Positions 1-8,775 of a stretch of DNA of 29,779 nucleotides are shown here, one piece after another. The stretch is taken from positions 1 through 29,779 of the forward strand of contig NZ_LR217726.1 of the NCBI RefSeq assembly GCF_900698965.1, written 5' to 3'. Each line of letters opens with the position of its first letter. Position 1 is the first letter of the stretch. Position numbers and translations under genes: made by a program. A model generated the notes under the pieces. It had not been told where the DNA came from. It did not search any database and was given only the letters and a program-made list of their open reading frames with translations. Source of the stretch: Erwinia_E haradaeae_A (lineage in GTDB: Bacteria > Pseudomonadota > Gammaproteobacteria > Enterobacterales > Enterobacteriaceae).

Positions 1-389
1 CTTTTAAAGATTTTAAAAATTTATTAAATTTTTCAAAAATAAAAAATCAAGCGGGTAAAAATCTTTAAATATTCTTGAACATTATGAGACATAGATAAAA
101 ATTTTTTTAAAATACTTGTTAGAATTTAAGTCTACACAAGTATTTTACAATATTTTCAAGAAAAAATTAAAATCAATATTTATATAAGAATGATCTAAAA
201 ATTATTATTATATATAATATATAATACTATTTAAAAATACGATCACATCAGATAACTTTATCTATTACTAATTAGTTTTAGTATTGTCAAAAGATTGCTA
301 TTAATGTTTAGTTTTTTACTAATAGTTAGTACAGTTTAAAAAAATTATTTAAAACCTATTAAGATTATGTATCTTTATATATCTTAGTT
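1..389. other. AT-rich intergenic stretch downstream of thiE
   Basis: Very AT-rich sequence with no convincing reading frame, ribosome binding site or RNA gene. The only structure seen is the inverted repeat that begins at 390. If the molecule is circular this joins the 29460-29779 segment beyond repA, the side on which IncFII/IncI-type origins lie, but no origin element could be recognised. Confidence 0.5.
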
Positions 390-438
390 GTTATTAATAT
401 TAGCACTGACTTAAAAACCCCACTCTAATATTAATAAC
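390..438 (-). terminator. 14-bp perfect inverted repeat at the 3' end of thiE
   Basis: Positions 390-403 and 425-438 are exact reverse complements (14 bp) separated by 21 nt. The right arm includes the thiE stop codon. On the minus strand the loop contains GGGGTTTTT. It could terminate thiE transcription or protect the mRNA 3' end, but no U-run follows the second arm, so intrinsic termination is not certain. Confidence 0.45.
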
Positions 439-1063
439 CTTCAACTTTTCGTTTTAAGCTTGCGGTTGCCTTACGCCAATCTGTTGCACAAGTAATAGCG
501 CTAACAACTGCTATGCCACCAACGCCACAAGCTAGCACTTCATCTACCCGATCAAGAGTAATACCACCAATAGCTACAGTTGGAATATGTGTCAGCTCGC
601 TTGCCATGCTCTTTAGTTTTTGTAATCCTTGTGGATGAGATGGCATCTTCTTGGTGGTGGTAGAAAATATATGTCCAAGGGCTATATACGAAGGAGACCA
701 ATTTAATGCGCGTGATAACTCCTTATCATTGTGAGTGGATAAGCCAAGACGTAAACCAGAACGATAAATAGCACTAAAATTAGCTTTATCCATATCTTCT
801 TGACCCAGATGTACACCATAAGCTCCATATTGGATGGCTAACTGCCAATAATCATTAATAAATACCCGAGCTTTATATTTATTACCTAAAGATATTGCGT
901 TTTTTATATCAAAAGATAACTGCTCTTTTGATTTATCTTTTAAGCGTAACTGAACTGTAGTTACGCCAGACTCCAGCATTCTCATTACCCATAATGAAGA
1001 ATCTACTACCGGATATAAACCCAGTCGATGCGGAACTGATGAGAAACTCTTATTAAGATTCAT
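431..1063 (-). CDS. thiE: Thiamine phosphate synthase ThiE
   Basis: Joins HMP pyrophosphate to the thiazole phosphate to give thiamine phosphate, the last common step of cytosolic thiamine synthesis. The 210-residue TIM-barrel protein has essentially the full length of E. coli ThiE (211). Family motifs appear in order: GLYPVVD near residue 15, QLRLKD near 38, INDYW and GVHLGQED near 70-88, RLGLSTHN, YIALGHIF, VAIGGI and GGIAVVSAIT near the C-terminus. All substrate-binding regions look intact, so it should be functional. Start: ATG at 1063 with AGGA about 10 bases upstream. Oddity: enterobacterial thiE normally lies between thiC and thiF, but here it stands alone thousands of bases away, while a degenerate thiE-like remnant occupies the expected place at about 22890-23200. 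It has therefore moved, or was acquired separately. Confidence 0.96.
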   Translation of the reverse strand: MNLNKSFSSVPHRLGLYPVVDSSLWVMRMLESGVTTVQLRLKDKSKEQLSFDIKNAISLGNKYKARVFINDYWQLAIQYGAYGVHLGQEDMDKANFSAIYRSGLRLGLSTHNDKELSRALNWSPSYIALGHIFSTTTKKMPSHPQGLQKLKSMASELTHIPTVAIGGITLDRVDEVLACGVGGIAVVSAITCATDWRKATASLKRKVEGY

Positions 1064-1753
1064 CCTAATTCCTATAATTTTAACCTAAAATATAAAGTAT
1101 ATTTTTAGATATATAATAAATATTTTCATCTTTCTCTTTTATAGCCGTCCATTCCAGAAGTTTTTTATTCAATATATAAAAGTTAGTGTAATTTTAAATT
1201 TTTAAAAAATATTATAGACTATAGAAGAATAATATTTAGAAAGTAATAAAATACCATCTAATTATTTTAAAATATATGCGCTATGTCAAATCATACTAGA
1301 TAATAATCTTATTGAAATAACCAATAGGTTAGTCTATATAGACTGTATAAATAGTAAGTAGAGTGAGCAATAAAATATAATCTTTGAAAATAAGATGTAT
1401 ATTTCAATATATTGAATATATAAACATATTAAAAATATTTGATCTAAAAATTTTCCTTATTTAATGTATCAGATAGTATTTTTTATATAAAATAAATCAT
1501 TAATACTGAATAAGTTAATTTAAAAATATATTTTACTGACACTATAAGTAGTATATAGCCCTATCTGTAAGGTATTTGTACATATAAAAAATAGAAAAAA
1601 TTATAAAACTAATATTTATAAAATAAATTCTATTTATGCAATAGAATTTATTAAATAGGGTATTCCTACTATATATATAGTATATTACTAATATATATAG
1701 TATAATATATAGTATTATATATAGTATATTACGTTGTAAGCTTCTTAGTCATT

Positions 1754-1807
1754 CTTACTTCTTATTCATTATTATTAATACTTACTTCTTATTCATTATT
1801 ATTAATA
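1754..1807. repeat. Exact 27-bp tandem duplication (2 copies)
   Basis: Positions 1754-1780 are repeated directly at 1781-1807 without a visible mismatch. The unit begins CTTACTTCTTATTC. It lies in non-coding DNA and is most simply a recent slippage duplication. Confidence 0.85.
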
Positions 1808-2251
1808 AAAATTTTCAATTGAATGGATTATTTAATCTAAATAATATTTTATACATAATATGTATAAGAGTGTATAGATAAAAGATTATTAAAAATAATT
1901 AAAAATCTAAAGAGATCCTCATCCTTAATTAAGGATTAATACTAATAATTATTATTTCTCTATATCTTTATACAGTCAGTAAGTTAGTAAGTTAACTAAT
2001 TTTAATAAAAATACAGATTATATTAGTAATATATATAGCTAAAAATGCATATAATAAATAATAAAAATTATTATTTTAATATAATAAATAAATAATCGCA
2101 TTAAAATTTATATATTTATATTTAGAAAAAATACACATATATTATATATATTTTTTAACTACAATAGCAATGAATATTTTATATAACATTGTTTTTTTGT
2201 TAGTAAGATAATTCATCTTAAAATAATGATATATCTATCAGAATAACAATT

Positions 2252-2279
2252 CTATATCAGTATAATAATACTGATATAG
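2252..2279. repeat. Hairpin, 12-bp perfect arms with 4-nt loop
   Basis: CTATATCAGTAT (2252-2263) pairs perfectly with 2268-2279 across an AATA loop. It lies about 230 bp upstream of the nuc gene, with no T-run on either side. Function unknown; it could be a relic terminator or a protein-binding palindrome. Confidence 0.6.
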
Positions 2280-2512
2280 CTACTATAGCTATAGTTATTC
2301 TACTTAATTAAGTATTATATTAATATCTAAGATTTAAGATTAACCCGACAATAGATAAATTTTTACTAGGATTATAAGGTATTTTATATAAAAATTATAA
2401 GGTATTTTACATAAAAAAGTCCTACAGCCTAATCCTAATCAACTTAAAGAATTAATCATAAAAAATATAAAATAACAATCTCTATTGATTATCAAAACAC
2501 GGTGCCTGAATT

Positions 2513-3061
2513 ATGCAAATGAACAAGTTATCAAAATTATTATTAATAATCCCATCTTTTTTTATTATCAACCCGTTTCTTCCTGTTATGGCAAATACGA
2601 ATACACAGGATGCAATAGTCGGTTTTTCGCCTGGAGAAACAGCAAAACAAATTGTTCTATTAGCTATTTCGGAAGCGCATAAGTCAATTGATATTGCCGC
2701 TTACTCTTTTACTAGTAAACCTATTGCATTAGCGTTAGTTGATGCACAGAATCGAGGTATCAATATACGTTTAGTAGCCGATAAGAAGTCAAATAACAGC
2801 AGATATACTGCTGTTACTTATTTAAGTAATCATAATATTGCAGTAAAGTTAAATGAAAAATATGCTATTATGCATAATAAATTTATGATTATTGATGGAA
2901 ATTCAGTTGAAACTGGGTCTTTTAATTATACACAGAGTGCAGTAAAGCGTAATGCAGAAAATGTAATTTACCTGCGCAATTACCCAAAAATTTCGGAAAA
3001 ATATATGATCGAATTTAACCGTTTATGGAAGGAAGCAATATATGTCAAGCCGACCTATTAA
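2513..3061 (+). CDS. Secreted phospholipase D-family nuclease (Nuc-like)
   Basis: A 182-residue single-HKD-motif protein. It resembles the small plasmid endonuclease Nuc of pKM101 and Salmonella, a non-specific DNA/RNA phosphodiesterase that works as a dimer. The HKD motif HNKFMIIDG lies near residue 122, followed by the family's TGSFNYTQ and KRNAEN segments. The N-terminus has a basic stretch, a hydrophobic core and a small-residue cleavage region (PVMANT), so it is probably a Sec-exported periplasmic enzyme. Start: ATG at 2513; the next ATG at 2519 is equally plausible, and neither has a strong Shine-Dalgarno. It stands alone on the plus strand, with no operon partner. Catalytic residues are intact. 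Nuc homologues are typical plasmid genes; the role in a symbiont (nucleic-acid salvage, defence or selfish cargo) is unknown. Confidence 0.88.
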   Translation: MQMNKLSKLLLIIPSFFIINPFLPVMANTNTQDAIVGFSPGETAKQIVLLAISEAHKSIDIAAYSFTSKPIALALVDAQNRGINIRLVADKKSNNSRYTAVTYLSNHNIAVKLNEKYAIMHNKFMIIDGNSVETGSFNYTQSAVKRNAENVIYLRNYPKISEKYMIEFNRLWKEAIYVKPTY

Positions 3062-3184
3062 CCTACAATCTTATATTATTATCTAACATTTAAAAATGAA
3101 AATTTAAAAAATAAAAATATAGAACAATAGAGATATAATCTATATTATTTCTGAATACTATAATGTAGTTTAGATTTATTAATC

Positions 3185-3218
3185 TATAATCAATGTTATT
3201 TATATAACATTGATTATA
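3185..3218. repeat. Perfect hairpin downstream of nuc
   Basis: Fifteen-base arms (3185-3199 and 3204-3218) pair perfectly around a 4-nt TTAT loop, about 125 bp after the nuc stop codon. No clear T-run follows on either strand, so it may stabilise an mRNA end rather than terminate intrinsically. Confidence 0.6.
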
Positions 3219-3337
3219 ATCCTTACTAGATGGTAGGGTCTATCCTAAGTTGACATTAGATATAAAATATGTATAAATTTCATCAATATATTTACTAAAT
3301 ATATTATCTTGAATATATAAGATTTTACTAAAAACTT

Positions 3338-3369
3338 ATATTTTATATTTTATATTTTATATTTTATAT
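3338..3369. repeat. 7-bp tandem repeat, about 4.5 copies
   Basis: The unit ATATTTT is iterated without interruption. Non-coding, probably slippage-derived. Confidence 0.85.
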
Positions 3370-3733
3370 ATATGATATTGATATAATTTTTAGAAAAACT
3401 CTAACAAATTTATTAGTTTATTGCTCACCCTAACAAAAATTTTTTATATTTTAAGAGAAATTTAAAATTATTTTTAAATTCAGGACATTCTAAAAACTTT
3501 TAAAATTAACTAGATTTTTAGATATCACTATGACTAATATCAACTTTTATAAAAAAATAAAATTCAAAAAATATACTTTGATATATCTAAATAGCAAAAA
3601 ATCCAAAGATCTAAATACTATTAAAAAATAATTAAAAATTATAATACTTTAAATATTTCTAATTTTTTAAAGAAAGATAAAAAAAGATAAAATTTTATTA
3701 AATAAATCATATCTAATAAAAATTAATTAATCT

Positions 3734-3771
3734 TATAGATTATAGATTATAGATTATAGATTATAGATTAT
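3734..3771. repeat. 7-bp tandem repeat, about 5.4 copies
   Basis: The unit TATAGAT is iterated exactly five times plus a partial copy. It has the same period as the array at 3338 but a different unit. Confidence 0.85.
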
Positions 3772-3835
3772 CTATAATATTTTTAAAAATTTTTAAAATT
3801 TAAAATCTAAAACTATATATTATAATATAAAAATC

Positions 3836-3879
3836 CTACTATATAAATATATATTAGCTACTATATAAATATATATTAG
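3836..3879. repeat. Exact 22-bp tandem duplication
   Basis: Positions 3836-3857 are repeated at 3858-3879. The unit begins CTACTATATAAATATAT. Confidence 0.85.
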
Positions 3880-4064
3880 ATTAATAATAGTTTTAATTTT
3901 GATAGTAATAATATCTAAATTTTAAATTTAAATTAAAGTGATAAAAGAAGTAGATCTGTTTAACCTACACAAAATAGTAAATTCTTTCAGGGTCAGATAT
4001 TTATCTTTTGATAATTTTAATATTAATTAGTTTTTCGTTTCATCATAGATGAAAAAATTAGATT

Positions 4065-4103
4065 ATATATTTATATATTTATATATTTATATATTTATAT
4101 ATT
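4065..4103. repeat. 8-bp tandem repeat, about 4.9 copies
   Basis: The unit ATATATTT is iterated four full times plus a near-complete fifth copy. Confidence 0.8.
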
Positions 4104-4355
4104 AAATATATAATATTTTTGATAAATTCTTTCTTTTTTTAACTTTTTTAAAGAAAAATACATATATCAACTTAAATAGTTTTAACTTTTTAATAATTTG
4201 AAATTATGCTTTATTAACAGAACTAACTAAAATCAAAGATTTAAAGACTTTAAAGACTTTTAGATTAACTTAAAAAATAAACTACATGAATATGAGTTGT
4301 TAAAATATTTTTATATATATTCATAGAATTAATTAAATGAATTTTCAGAATTTCC

Positions 4356-4405
4356 AGTTATAATCTAACTTATTAAGTCCAAGTTATAATCTAACTTATT
4401 AAGTA
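4356..4405. repeat. 26-bp period tandem duplication
   Basis: The sequence starting AGTTATAATCTAACTTATTA at 4356 recurs at 4382 with only its last bases differing. Non-coding two-copy duplication. Confidence 0.85.
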
Positions 4406-5811
4406 CGATTCAATAGTAGTTTTTCAAAAGTAGTGTCTATAGATTCTAGAAAACTAGAATTTTATAAATTTTTATAAGTTAAAGATTAAAGTTTTAACAG
4501 TAAAATACTAAAATATTTTACTCTTAAAAAACAATTAAAGTTGAGAAGTTCTAAAAAATCTATAGTGTTTTGAAAAAATTTAATATGATTTTAATCATAT
4601 TATTATGTTATAATTTATAGTAGTGGATGTACTGTGATATAGTAGATCACCAGATAACTATCTAATTAATAACTATGCTAATTCATGTTTAAATTATCTC
4701 TGTTTTAATCTAAAAATACTATTATTAGATAATATCATCAATCATATCTAAATAAACTTAATCAAAATGAGTGAAGTTTTAATTTAAATTCTATTCTATA
4801 TATATTTTGGTACTATATGGTTTTATATATTCAAATATATTTGAAAAGATTATTCCAGGAAACTATTAACTTTGTAAAAAATAATAGAAATACCTATCTA
4901 GTATTAAAAATTTTCTAATTTTCTGATTTAATTAGATCAAGAGATTTTTAATCACATCTTGGATCAGATACTGAGATGCTGATTAAAATATGAATTATTG
5001 GCTATATTAAGAATAAATGTATTCATTAATGCAGTTCATCAGTAATAAAAACTTTTATAAATCTTTATAAAGAATAAAAATATATATAAAGTTTAAATAT
5101 ACATGTCCTATAATTGTTTGTAGTTAGTATAATCCTAACCTAGGTTGTACTGTGTACTTAAAATACACATCAATAAATTTTATTGGTATTTATTAATTAC
5201 CATTCTGTTATTATGTATCATGCTGTAGTATATCCTATACTTATCTCTAATATTATTAGTACATGAAACTAATAACCTCTTATCGGATTTAATCTATTAG
5301 GTTTCTAAGTTAATAGTGATGTTACTAGTGTAGTAACTATATATTTTTCACTTGATAGCAATAGAATCACCCTTGCTATCATCTTAATGAAATACATCTT
5401 ATATATAGTTATATCACTGATATATCATACCTTCATTTTCAATAATCAAGACATAACGATAAAATCAATCGACATGCAATATTTATATTGAGTATCTGAG
5501 TGTTTACGATATATAAGACGTATATGACTATTCTTAATAAGTAGCTCTAATAATAATTAGACGAAGAATTATTCTCACTTTTGCTATTTAGAGCAAAATA
5601 CATGCATAGATATTTCACGATAAAACTAGAGCGTATAGTCTACCTTTAGGAGAATCATGGGTATGTCTTATATATACATATTACACAAGATGAATTAGTC
5701 TATTTCGACTATTTGGATTACTCTTCAGATAGAGCACTGATAGTAATATATAATGCGACCTCTTCTCTAAAAAAGTTCTCATATCACGAGCATCAGAGAA
5801 TATAAAAAAAT

Positions 5812-5893
5812 TTTAAATGCAAAAACCCTGATAGGGTGATGATCTTGGCAGACTTCACTATCAGGGCTTTGCGAATCGCAAAATGCGTACTCA
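5812..5893 (-). ncRNA. Orphan Inc-type antisense RNA, copy 1
   Basis: Predicted roughly 80-nt RNA read leftward through a long stem-loop at 5819-5872: outer GCAAA/TTTGC, then a perfect 9-bp CCCTGATAG/CTATCAGGG stem, then a 4-bp GTGA/TCAC neck. In RNA sense the loop contains TCTGCCAAGATCA. The stem is followed on this strand by a T-rich stretch that could end transcription. The element matches copy 2 (12336-12389) and the replicon copy (28296-28347). In IncI/IncB/IncL-type plasmids such an RNA represses repA translation by pairing with the leader mRNA loop. Here no leader peptide or repA follows, and the start codon and ribosome site of the leader are lost, while the RNA's own promoter survives. 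Transcription itself is inferred. Confidence 0.6.
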
Positions 5894-5899
5894 AAGAGT

Positions 5900-5928
5900 A
5901 TAATAGCTCTATACAAAATACTAAGCAA
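5900..5928 (-). promoter_or_regulatory. Sigma-70-like promoter of antisense RNA copy 1
   Basis: On the minus strand: TTGCTT (5928-5923), a 17-bp spacer, then TATTAT (5905-5900). The same spacing and position relative to the hairpin occur in the other two copies. The -10 box is closer to consensus than that of the resident replicon copy. Confidence 0.55.
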
Positions 5929-5983
5929 GTGTTAGTAAAACTTTTACTGCATAATATTCAAAAATATTTTAACTATTATGATA

Positions 5984-6017
5984 GTTTCAATATGTCTTTT
6001 AAAAGACATATTGAAAC
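5984..6017. repeat. 34-bp perfect palindrome
   Basis: GTTTCAATATGTCTTTT (5984-6000) is followed immediately by its exact reverse complement (6001-6017), with no spacer. It lies just beyond orphan antisense copy 1. No T-run follows, so a terminator is unlikely. A cruciform, a dimeric protein site or a newly formed palindrome are options. Confidence 0.85.
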
Positions 6018-6505
6018 CCTTACTTAGTATTGATCTGGAAATATATTAATGAATAGACTGTATCAGCTTGTTTTTTGCAAACAATAATCACCACGCTTTA
6101 TTGCACTATCACGTGTTCTAAGGTATAGCATATAAGACAACAGAAAAAATCGCTGTGTTTGGCAGAGTATTTATAAAGTTTTCTGACAAAATCGGGATAC
6201 GGGACCTCTCTCGCTTCAATTCTAGTGTCTTTTTCCTGAAAAAAGGTTAAAACGGTATCTCTCCTGAGAGAAGAGATACCGTTTTAACCACCATGAAGAG
6301 AGATAATTTAGAGAATAAATTTCGGTAAGAAATAATTAAAGCTTTGTTTTTAAGTATTTTACTCGACTAAATTTTTTCTAAATTAAGACAGTCCAGGCAT
6401 AGATAATCAGACATATTTAGTATAACAATAACATACTATTATTTATTGATATATTATTACAAACTAATGACGACGCCTGATTGGGCACCGTATTGGGCAC
6501 CGTAA
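6018..6505. other. Gene-free segment between palindrome and ibpA
   Basis: About 490 bp downstream of orphan antisense copy 1, where a repA gene would lie if the replicon were complete. No RepA-like peptide was recognised in any frame. The only structure is the inverted repeat at 6245-6289. Confidence 0.5.
6245..6289. repeat. Inverted repeat, 18-bp perfect arms, 9-nt loop
   Basis: GGTTAAAACGGTATCTCT (6245-6262) pairs perfectly with 6272-6289. The loop is CCTGAGAGA. No U-run follows on either strand. A similarly built element (18-bp arms, 6-nt loop, different sequence) is at 10963-11004. It could be a bidirectional terminator relic, a site for a DNA-binding protein or a cruciform. Confidence 0.85.
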
Positions 6506-7000
6506 TTAGTTTTTGTCGTGTTCTATTATCTGATGTGTTGCGGCATCCATGGAGATTTCAATCTTTTTCGGTTTTTCTTGTTCTGGGATATCATAGGTAA
6601 ATTGTAGTTTTAATAATCCATGATCCAGTCTGGCTTGTTGAATATTTATACGATTTTCTAGGTTAAAGCTAAGAGAGAATTCCTTTTTCTTAAAACCTTG
6701 ATGGAACCATGTAACTGCTTGTTCATCTATGGTGGTGCCTGTTTTTTCAGGTTTTGGTATACCCCTAAGGGTTAACTGGTTATTAAGTACTGAAATATCT
6801 AATTCATCCTGTGTATAACCAGGAACACTTAGCGTCATTTCATAATGTTCTTTATCTTTTTGCACTAAATTATAGACAGGTGCATCGGTTACAGGTGATT
6901 CACCTGTAATACGGCTAAAAAGATTATCCATCTGTGTAAACCGATCAGAAAGAAGATGGTTACTCCATGCCGGAATAAGAGAGAATGAACGATAAGCCAT
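6506..7000 (-). CDS. ibpA: Small heat-shock protein, IbpA/Hsp20 family
   Basis: ATP-independent holdase that binds unfolding proteins for DnaK/ClpB refolding in the cytosol. The 164-residue protein has an N-terminal arm, an alpha-crystallin domain from about residue 38 to 145 (YEMTLSVPGY, DELDISV, QLTLRG, GFKKKEFSLSF, DHGLLKL) and the C-terminal I-x-I anchor (KKIEIS). The opening MAYRSFSL and SDRFTQMDNLFSRITGE resemble the plasmid-borne ibp genes of Buchnera and related symbionts more than chromosomal E. coli IbpA, which fits a repA plasmid. Start: ATG at 7000 with AGGAG about 6 bases upstream. A strong sigma-32 promoter match lies about 55 bp upstream. No ROSE-type RNA thermometer was recognised in the leader. 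No operon partner. Confidence 0.93.
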   Translation of the reverse strand: MAYRSFSLIPAWSNHLLSDRFTQMDNLFSRITGESPVTDAPVYNLVQKDKEHYEMTLSVPGYTQDELDISVLNNQLTLRGIPKPEKTGTTIDEQAVTWFHQGFKKKEFSLSFNLENRINIQQARLDHGLLKLQFTYDIPEQEKPKKIEISMDAATHQIIEHDKN

Positions 7001-7054
7001 AATATTCTCCTATAATACATGTAACGTTTATAATTAAATGATTCTTACATTGTA

Positions 7055-7083
7055 AGATTGGGTATTATTGATAGATTTTCAAG
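7055..7083 (-). promoter_or_regulatory. Sigma-32 heat-shock promoter of ibpA
   Basis: On the minus strand CTTGAAA (7083-7077) is followed after 14 bp by CCCAATCT (7062-7055). This matches the sigma-32 consensus CTTGAAA / CCCCATNT with appropriate spacing, and it points into ibpA. The expected transcript has a leader of roughly 45-50 nt that contains a small TTACA/TGTAA palindrome. Confidence 0.75.
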
Positions 7084-7178
7084 GTTTCGATTATATCAGA
7101 AAGCTATATTTTACGTTTCTTTAATTTAAAAATATCTTTATCACTATAATAGTGGCGCTTTTCAAGCAATACATAAAG

Positions 7179-7187
7179 TTATTCACA
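7179..7187 (+). other. Possible DnaA box
   Basis: TTATTCACA matches the relaxed DnaA-box consensus TTWTNCACA. It is isolated, with no cluster or iterons nearby, and sits far from repA, so it may be chance in AT-rich DNA. Confidence 0.2.
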
Positions 7188-7275
7188 TAATCTTGATATT
7201 AACACAACTTTCAAGAAGGATTCTGAGCTGTTTAATCAAAATTTTATTTGATATAAGTAAATAACTTCACAATTA

Positions 7276-7509
7276 ATGAAAAAACTTGCAGTGTATATAC
7301 AAGCAGTAATAAAAAATGATTTTTATAAATCAATATCTATAAAACCTAAAATAAAAATTTTAGTAGCACAAGATGAGCAAAATCTCCTGTTTAGGTATGT
7401 TGCATATATATATAGAATATTTGTACCTGAAGAAGTCTCGGTGTTGTTAGGGTTTACGCATATAGGCAATAGTAAAGATTGCTATGTTTATCATTTCTGT
7501 AATTACTAA
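7276..7509 (+). CDS. Unrecognised 77-residue reading frame, doubtful
   Basis: An open frame of 77 codons between ibpA and apbE, starting with ATG and a lysine-rich N-terminus (MKKLAVYIQAVIKNDFYK) and containing a moderately hydrophobic middle. There is no Shine-Dalgarno ahead of the ATG, no known motif, and the base use resembles surrounding non-coding DNA. It could be a fragment of a lost gene or chance. I do not recognise a family. Confidence 0.15.
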   Translation: MKKLAVYIQAVIKNDFYKSISIKPKIKILVAQDEQNLLFRYVAYIYRIFVPEEVSVLLGFTHIGNSKDCYVYHFCNY

Positions 7510-7722
7510 AGCAAAAATATAGAAAATGATTAATTTTACTTTAAAGAAAAATTTTCAAGATCACACCAAAAATTGCAAAAACAGTAAATTTTATTTTAAG
7601 AATATCTAGATGAATATTGATTAATTATACATCCTTATATTTAATATATATTATGAATATTCATGAGTAATTATAATAATTTCGATATTTTAGTGATATT
7701 TATATGAAGGTTACGATCATTC

Positions 7723-8775
7723 ATGAATAAGATATGGCAATGCTTGACAGGCTGTATCCTAATATTGATACAAATACCCTATGCTCATTCTCAAAATTTG
7801 TCAGATTATAAAAAAATAATATTAATGGGCCACACTATGGGGACAGTTTGGACAGTTAGCCTTTCAGGGGTCAACCCGATAAGAAAACGCACCCTACAAT
7901 GCGCTATACAGCGACTCCTTGATGACGATAACAATCAATTATCTACATGGAGGAATGACTCAGTAGTTTCAAGATTTAATAAATATCGTGGTACTAAACC
8001 CCAACCTATAACGCAAGAAATAGCAGACATTGTAACACAAGCGTTAAGTGTGGGTCATAAAATGAATGGCGCAATGGATATTACAATTGGAGCACTTGTA
8101 AATTTATGGGGTTTTGGACCCAAGACTTTGCTAATTCATATTCCAACAGCGTTAGAGATTAATGCAGCTCGTGCCTTAACAGGTGCTCATCATTTGCACC
8201 TGATCAATATTTCTAATCAATTCTATCTGTATAAAGATTTGCCAGAGATATCTATAGATCTCTCTAGTGTAGGAGAGGGGTTTGCAACTGATCATTTAGC
8301 GCGATTTATGGAACAAGAAGGGATTGATAACTACCTTGTTTCAGTTGGTGGTGCTGTTCGTACTCATGGTCAAAAAAGCAGGGGTAGGGCTTGGAAGGTT
8401 GGTATACAAAAACCAACAGATCTAGAAAATTCTGTACAAGCTGTTATTGCATTGAATGGGTGTGCAATTAGCACTGCTGGAACCTATCGAAATTATTACG
8501 AAATCAATGGAAAACGATTTCCACACTTAATTAACCCGGCTACTGGATGGCCTACACAGAACACTCTTGTATCAGTTTCTGTCATTGCTAGTACTGCACT
8601 AGAAGCAGATTGCTGGGATAGCGGCCTTCTTATATTAGATATAGACAAGGCTAAAAAATTAGCTCAGAAATATCAGAAAGCAGTATATTTAATTTCTCAA
8701 AACGGCAATCAATTTACTACGTGGATCTCTCCGCAATTTTCTACTGTTATTAAGTCTTCTGCAGTTAAATCTTAA
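7723..8775 (+). CDS. apbE: FAD:protein FMN transferase ApbE
   Basis: Attaches FMN covalently from FAD to threonines of exported proteins such as RnfG/NqrC, acting at the periplasmic face. The 350-residue protein is the usual length. Motifs in order: GHTMGT near residue 36, QLSTWRNDSVVSRFN near 73, MDITIGALVNLWGFGP near 118, IDLSSVGEGFATD near 173, VSVGGAVRTHG near 202, GRAWKVGIQKP near 218, STAGTYRNYY near 250, FPHLINPATGWP near 267 and LEADCWDSGL near 290. The Asp of the last motif is a metal ligand; the family's usual Thr there is Ser. The N-terminus looks like a cleavable signal peptide ending AHS-Q rather than a classical lipobox. The Shine-Dalgarno is weak. It was historically linked to thiamine phenotypes, but its biochemical role is flavinylation. 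No RnfG/NqrC partner is in the window. Confidence 0.92.
   Translation: MNKIWQCLTGCILILIQIPYAHSQNLSDYKKIILMGHTMGTVWTVSLSGVNPIRKRTLQCAIQRLLDDDNNQLSTWRNDSVVSRFNKYRGTKPQPITQEIADIVTQALSVGHKMNGAMDITIGALVNLWGFGPKTLLIHIPTALEINAARALTGAHHLHLINISNQFYLYKDLPEISIDLSSVGEGFATDHLARFMEQEGIDNYLVSVGGAVRTHGQKSRGRAWKVGIQKPTDLENSVQAVIALNGCAISTAGTYRNYYEINGKRFPHLINPATGWPTQNTLVSVSVIASTALEADCWDSGLLILDIDKAKKLAQKYQKAVYLISQNGNQFTTWISPQFSTVIKSSAVKS

Larger units (their letters stand above)
1064..2512. other. AT-rich intergenic region with tandem duplications and palindromes
   Basis: No gene is recognised in about 1.4 kb. What it holds is small repeats: an exact two-copy tandem duplication at 1754-1807, clustered short TATATAGTAT-like repeats at about 1665-1732, a 16-bp perfect palindrome at 1921-1936, a hairpin at 2252-2279 and a two-copy direct repeat (ATTATAAGGTATTTTA) at about 2370-2415. 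The composition suggests neutral erosion with replication slippage. Confidence 0.6.
3219..5811. other. Long gene-free AT-rich region with microsatellite-like repeats
   Basis: About 2.6 kb without a recognisable gene. It carries several short-period tandem repeats, listed separately, a 9-bp unit twice at about 4245-4260, a 16-bp palindrome at 4830-4845, and an 8-bp-arm inverted repeat near 5354-5382. From about 5000 onward the composition becomes less extreme, as if a more recently eroded segment begins there. No pseudogene could be assigned by eye. Confidence 0.6.

Noticed and set aside
2485..2682. 65-codon plus-strand frame overlapping nuc
   Set aside because: Out of frame with the clear HKD nuclease and lacks any motif.
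5648..5695. AGGAG followed by ATGGGTATGTCTTAT, resembling the start of an ibp gene on the plus strand
   Set aside because: The frame stops after 12 codons and no further IbpA similarity follows; likely chance.
5836..6027. Open frame running through antisense copy 1, with a similar frame through copy 2 (ILADFTIR-like peptide)
   Set aside because: The peptide similarity simply follows from identity of the RNA hairpin. Copy 3 has a stop in that frame and no ribosome site is present.
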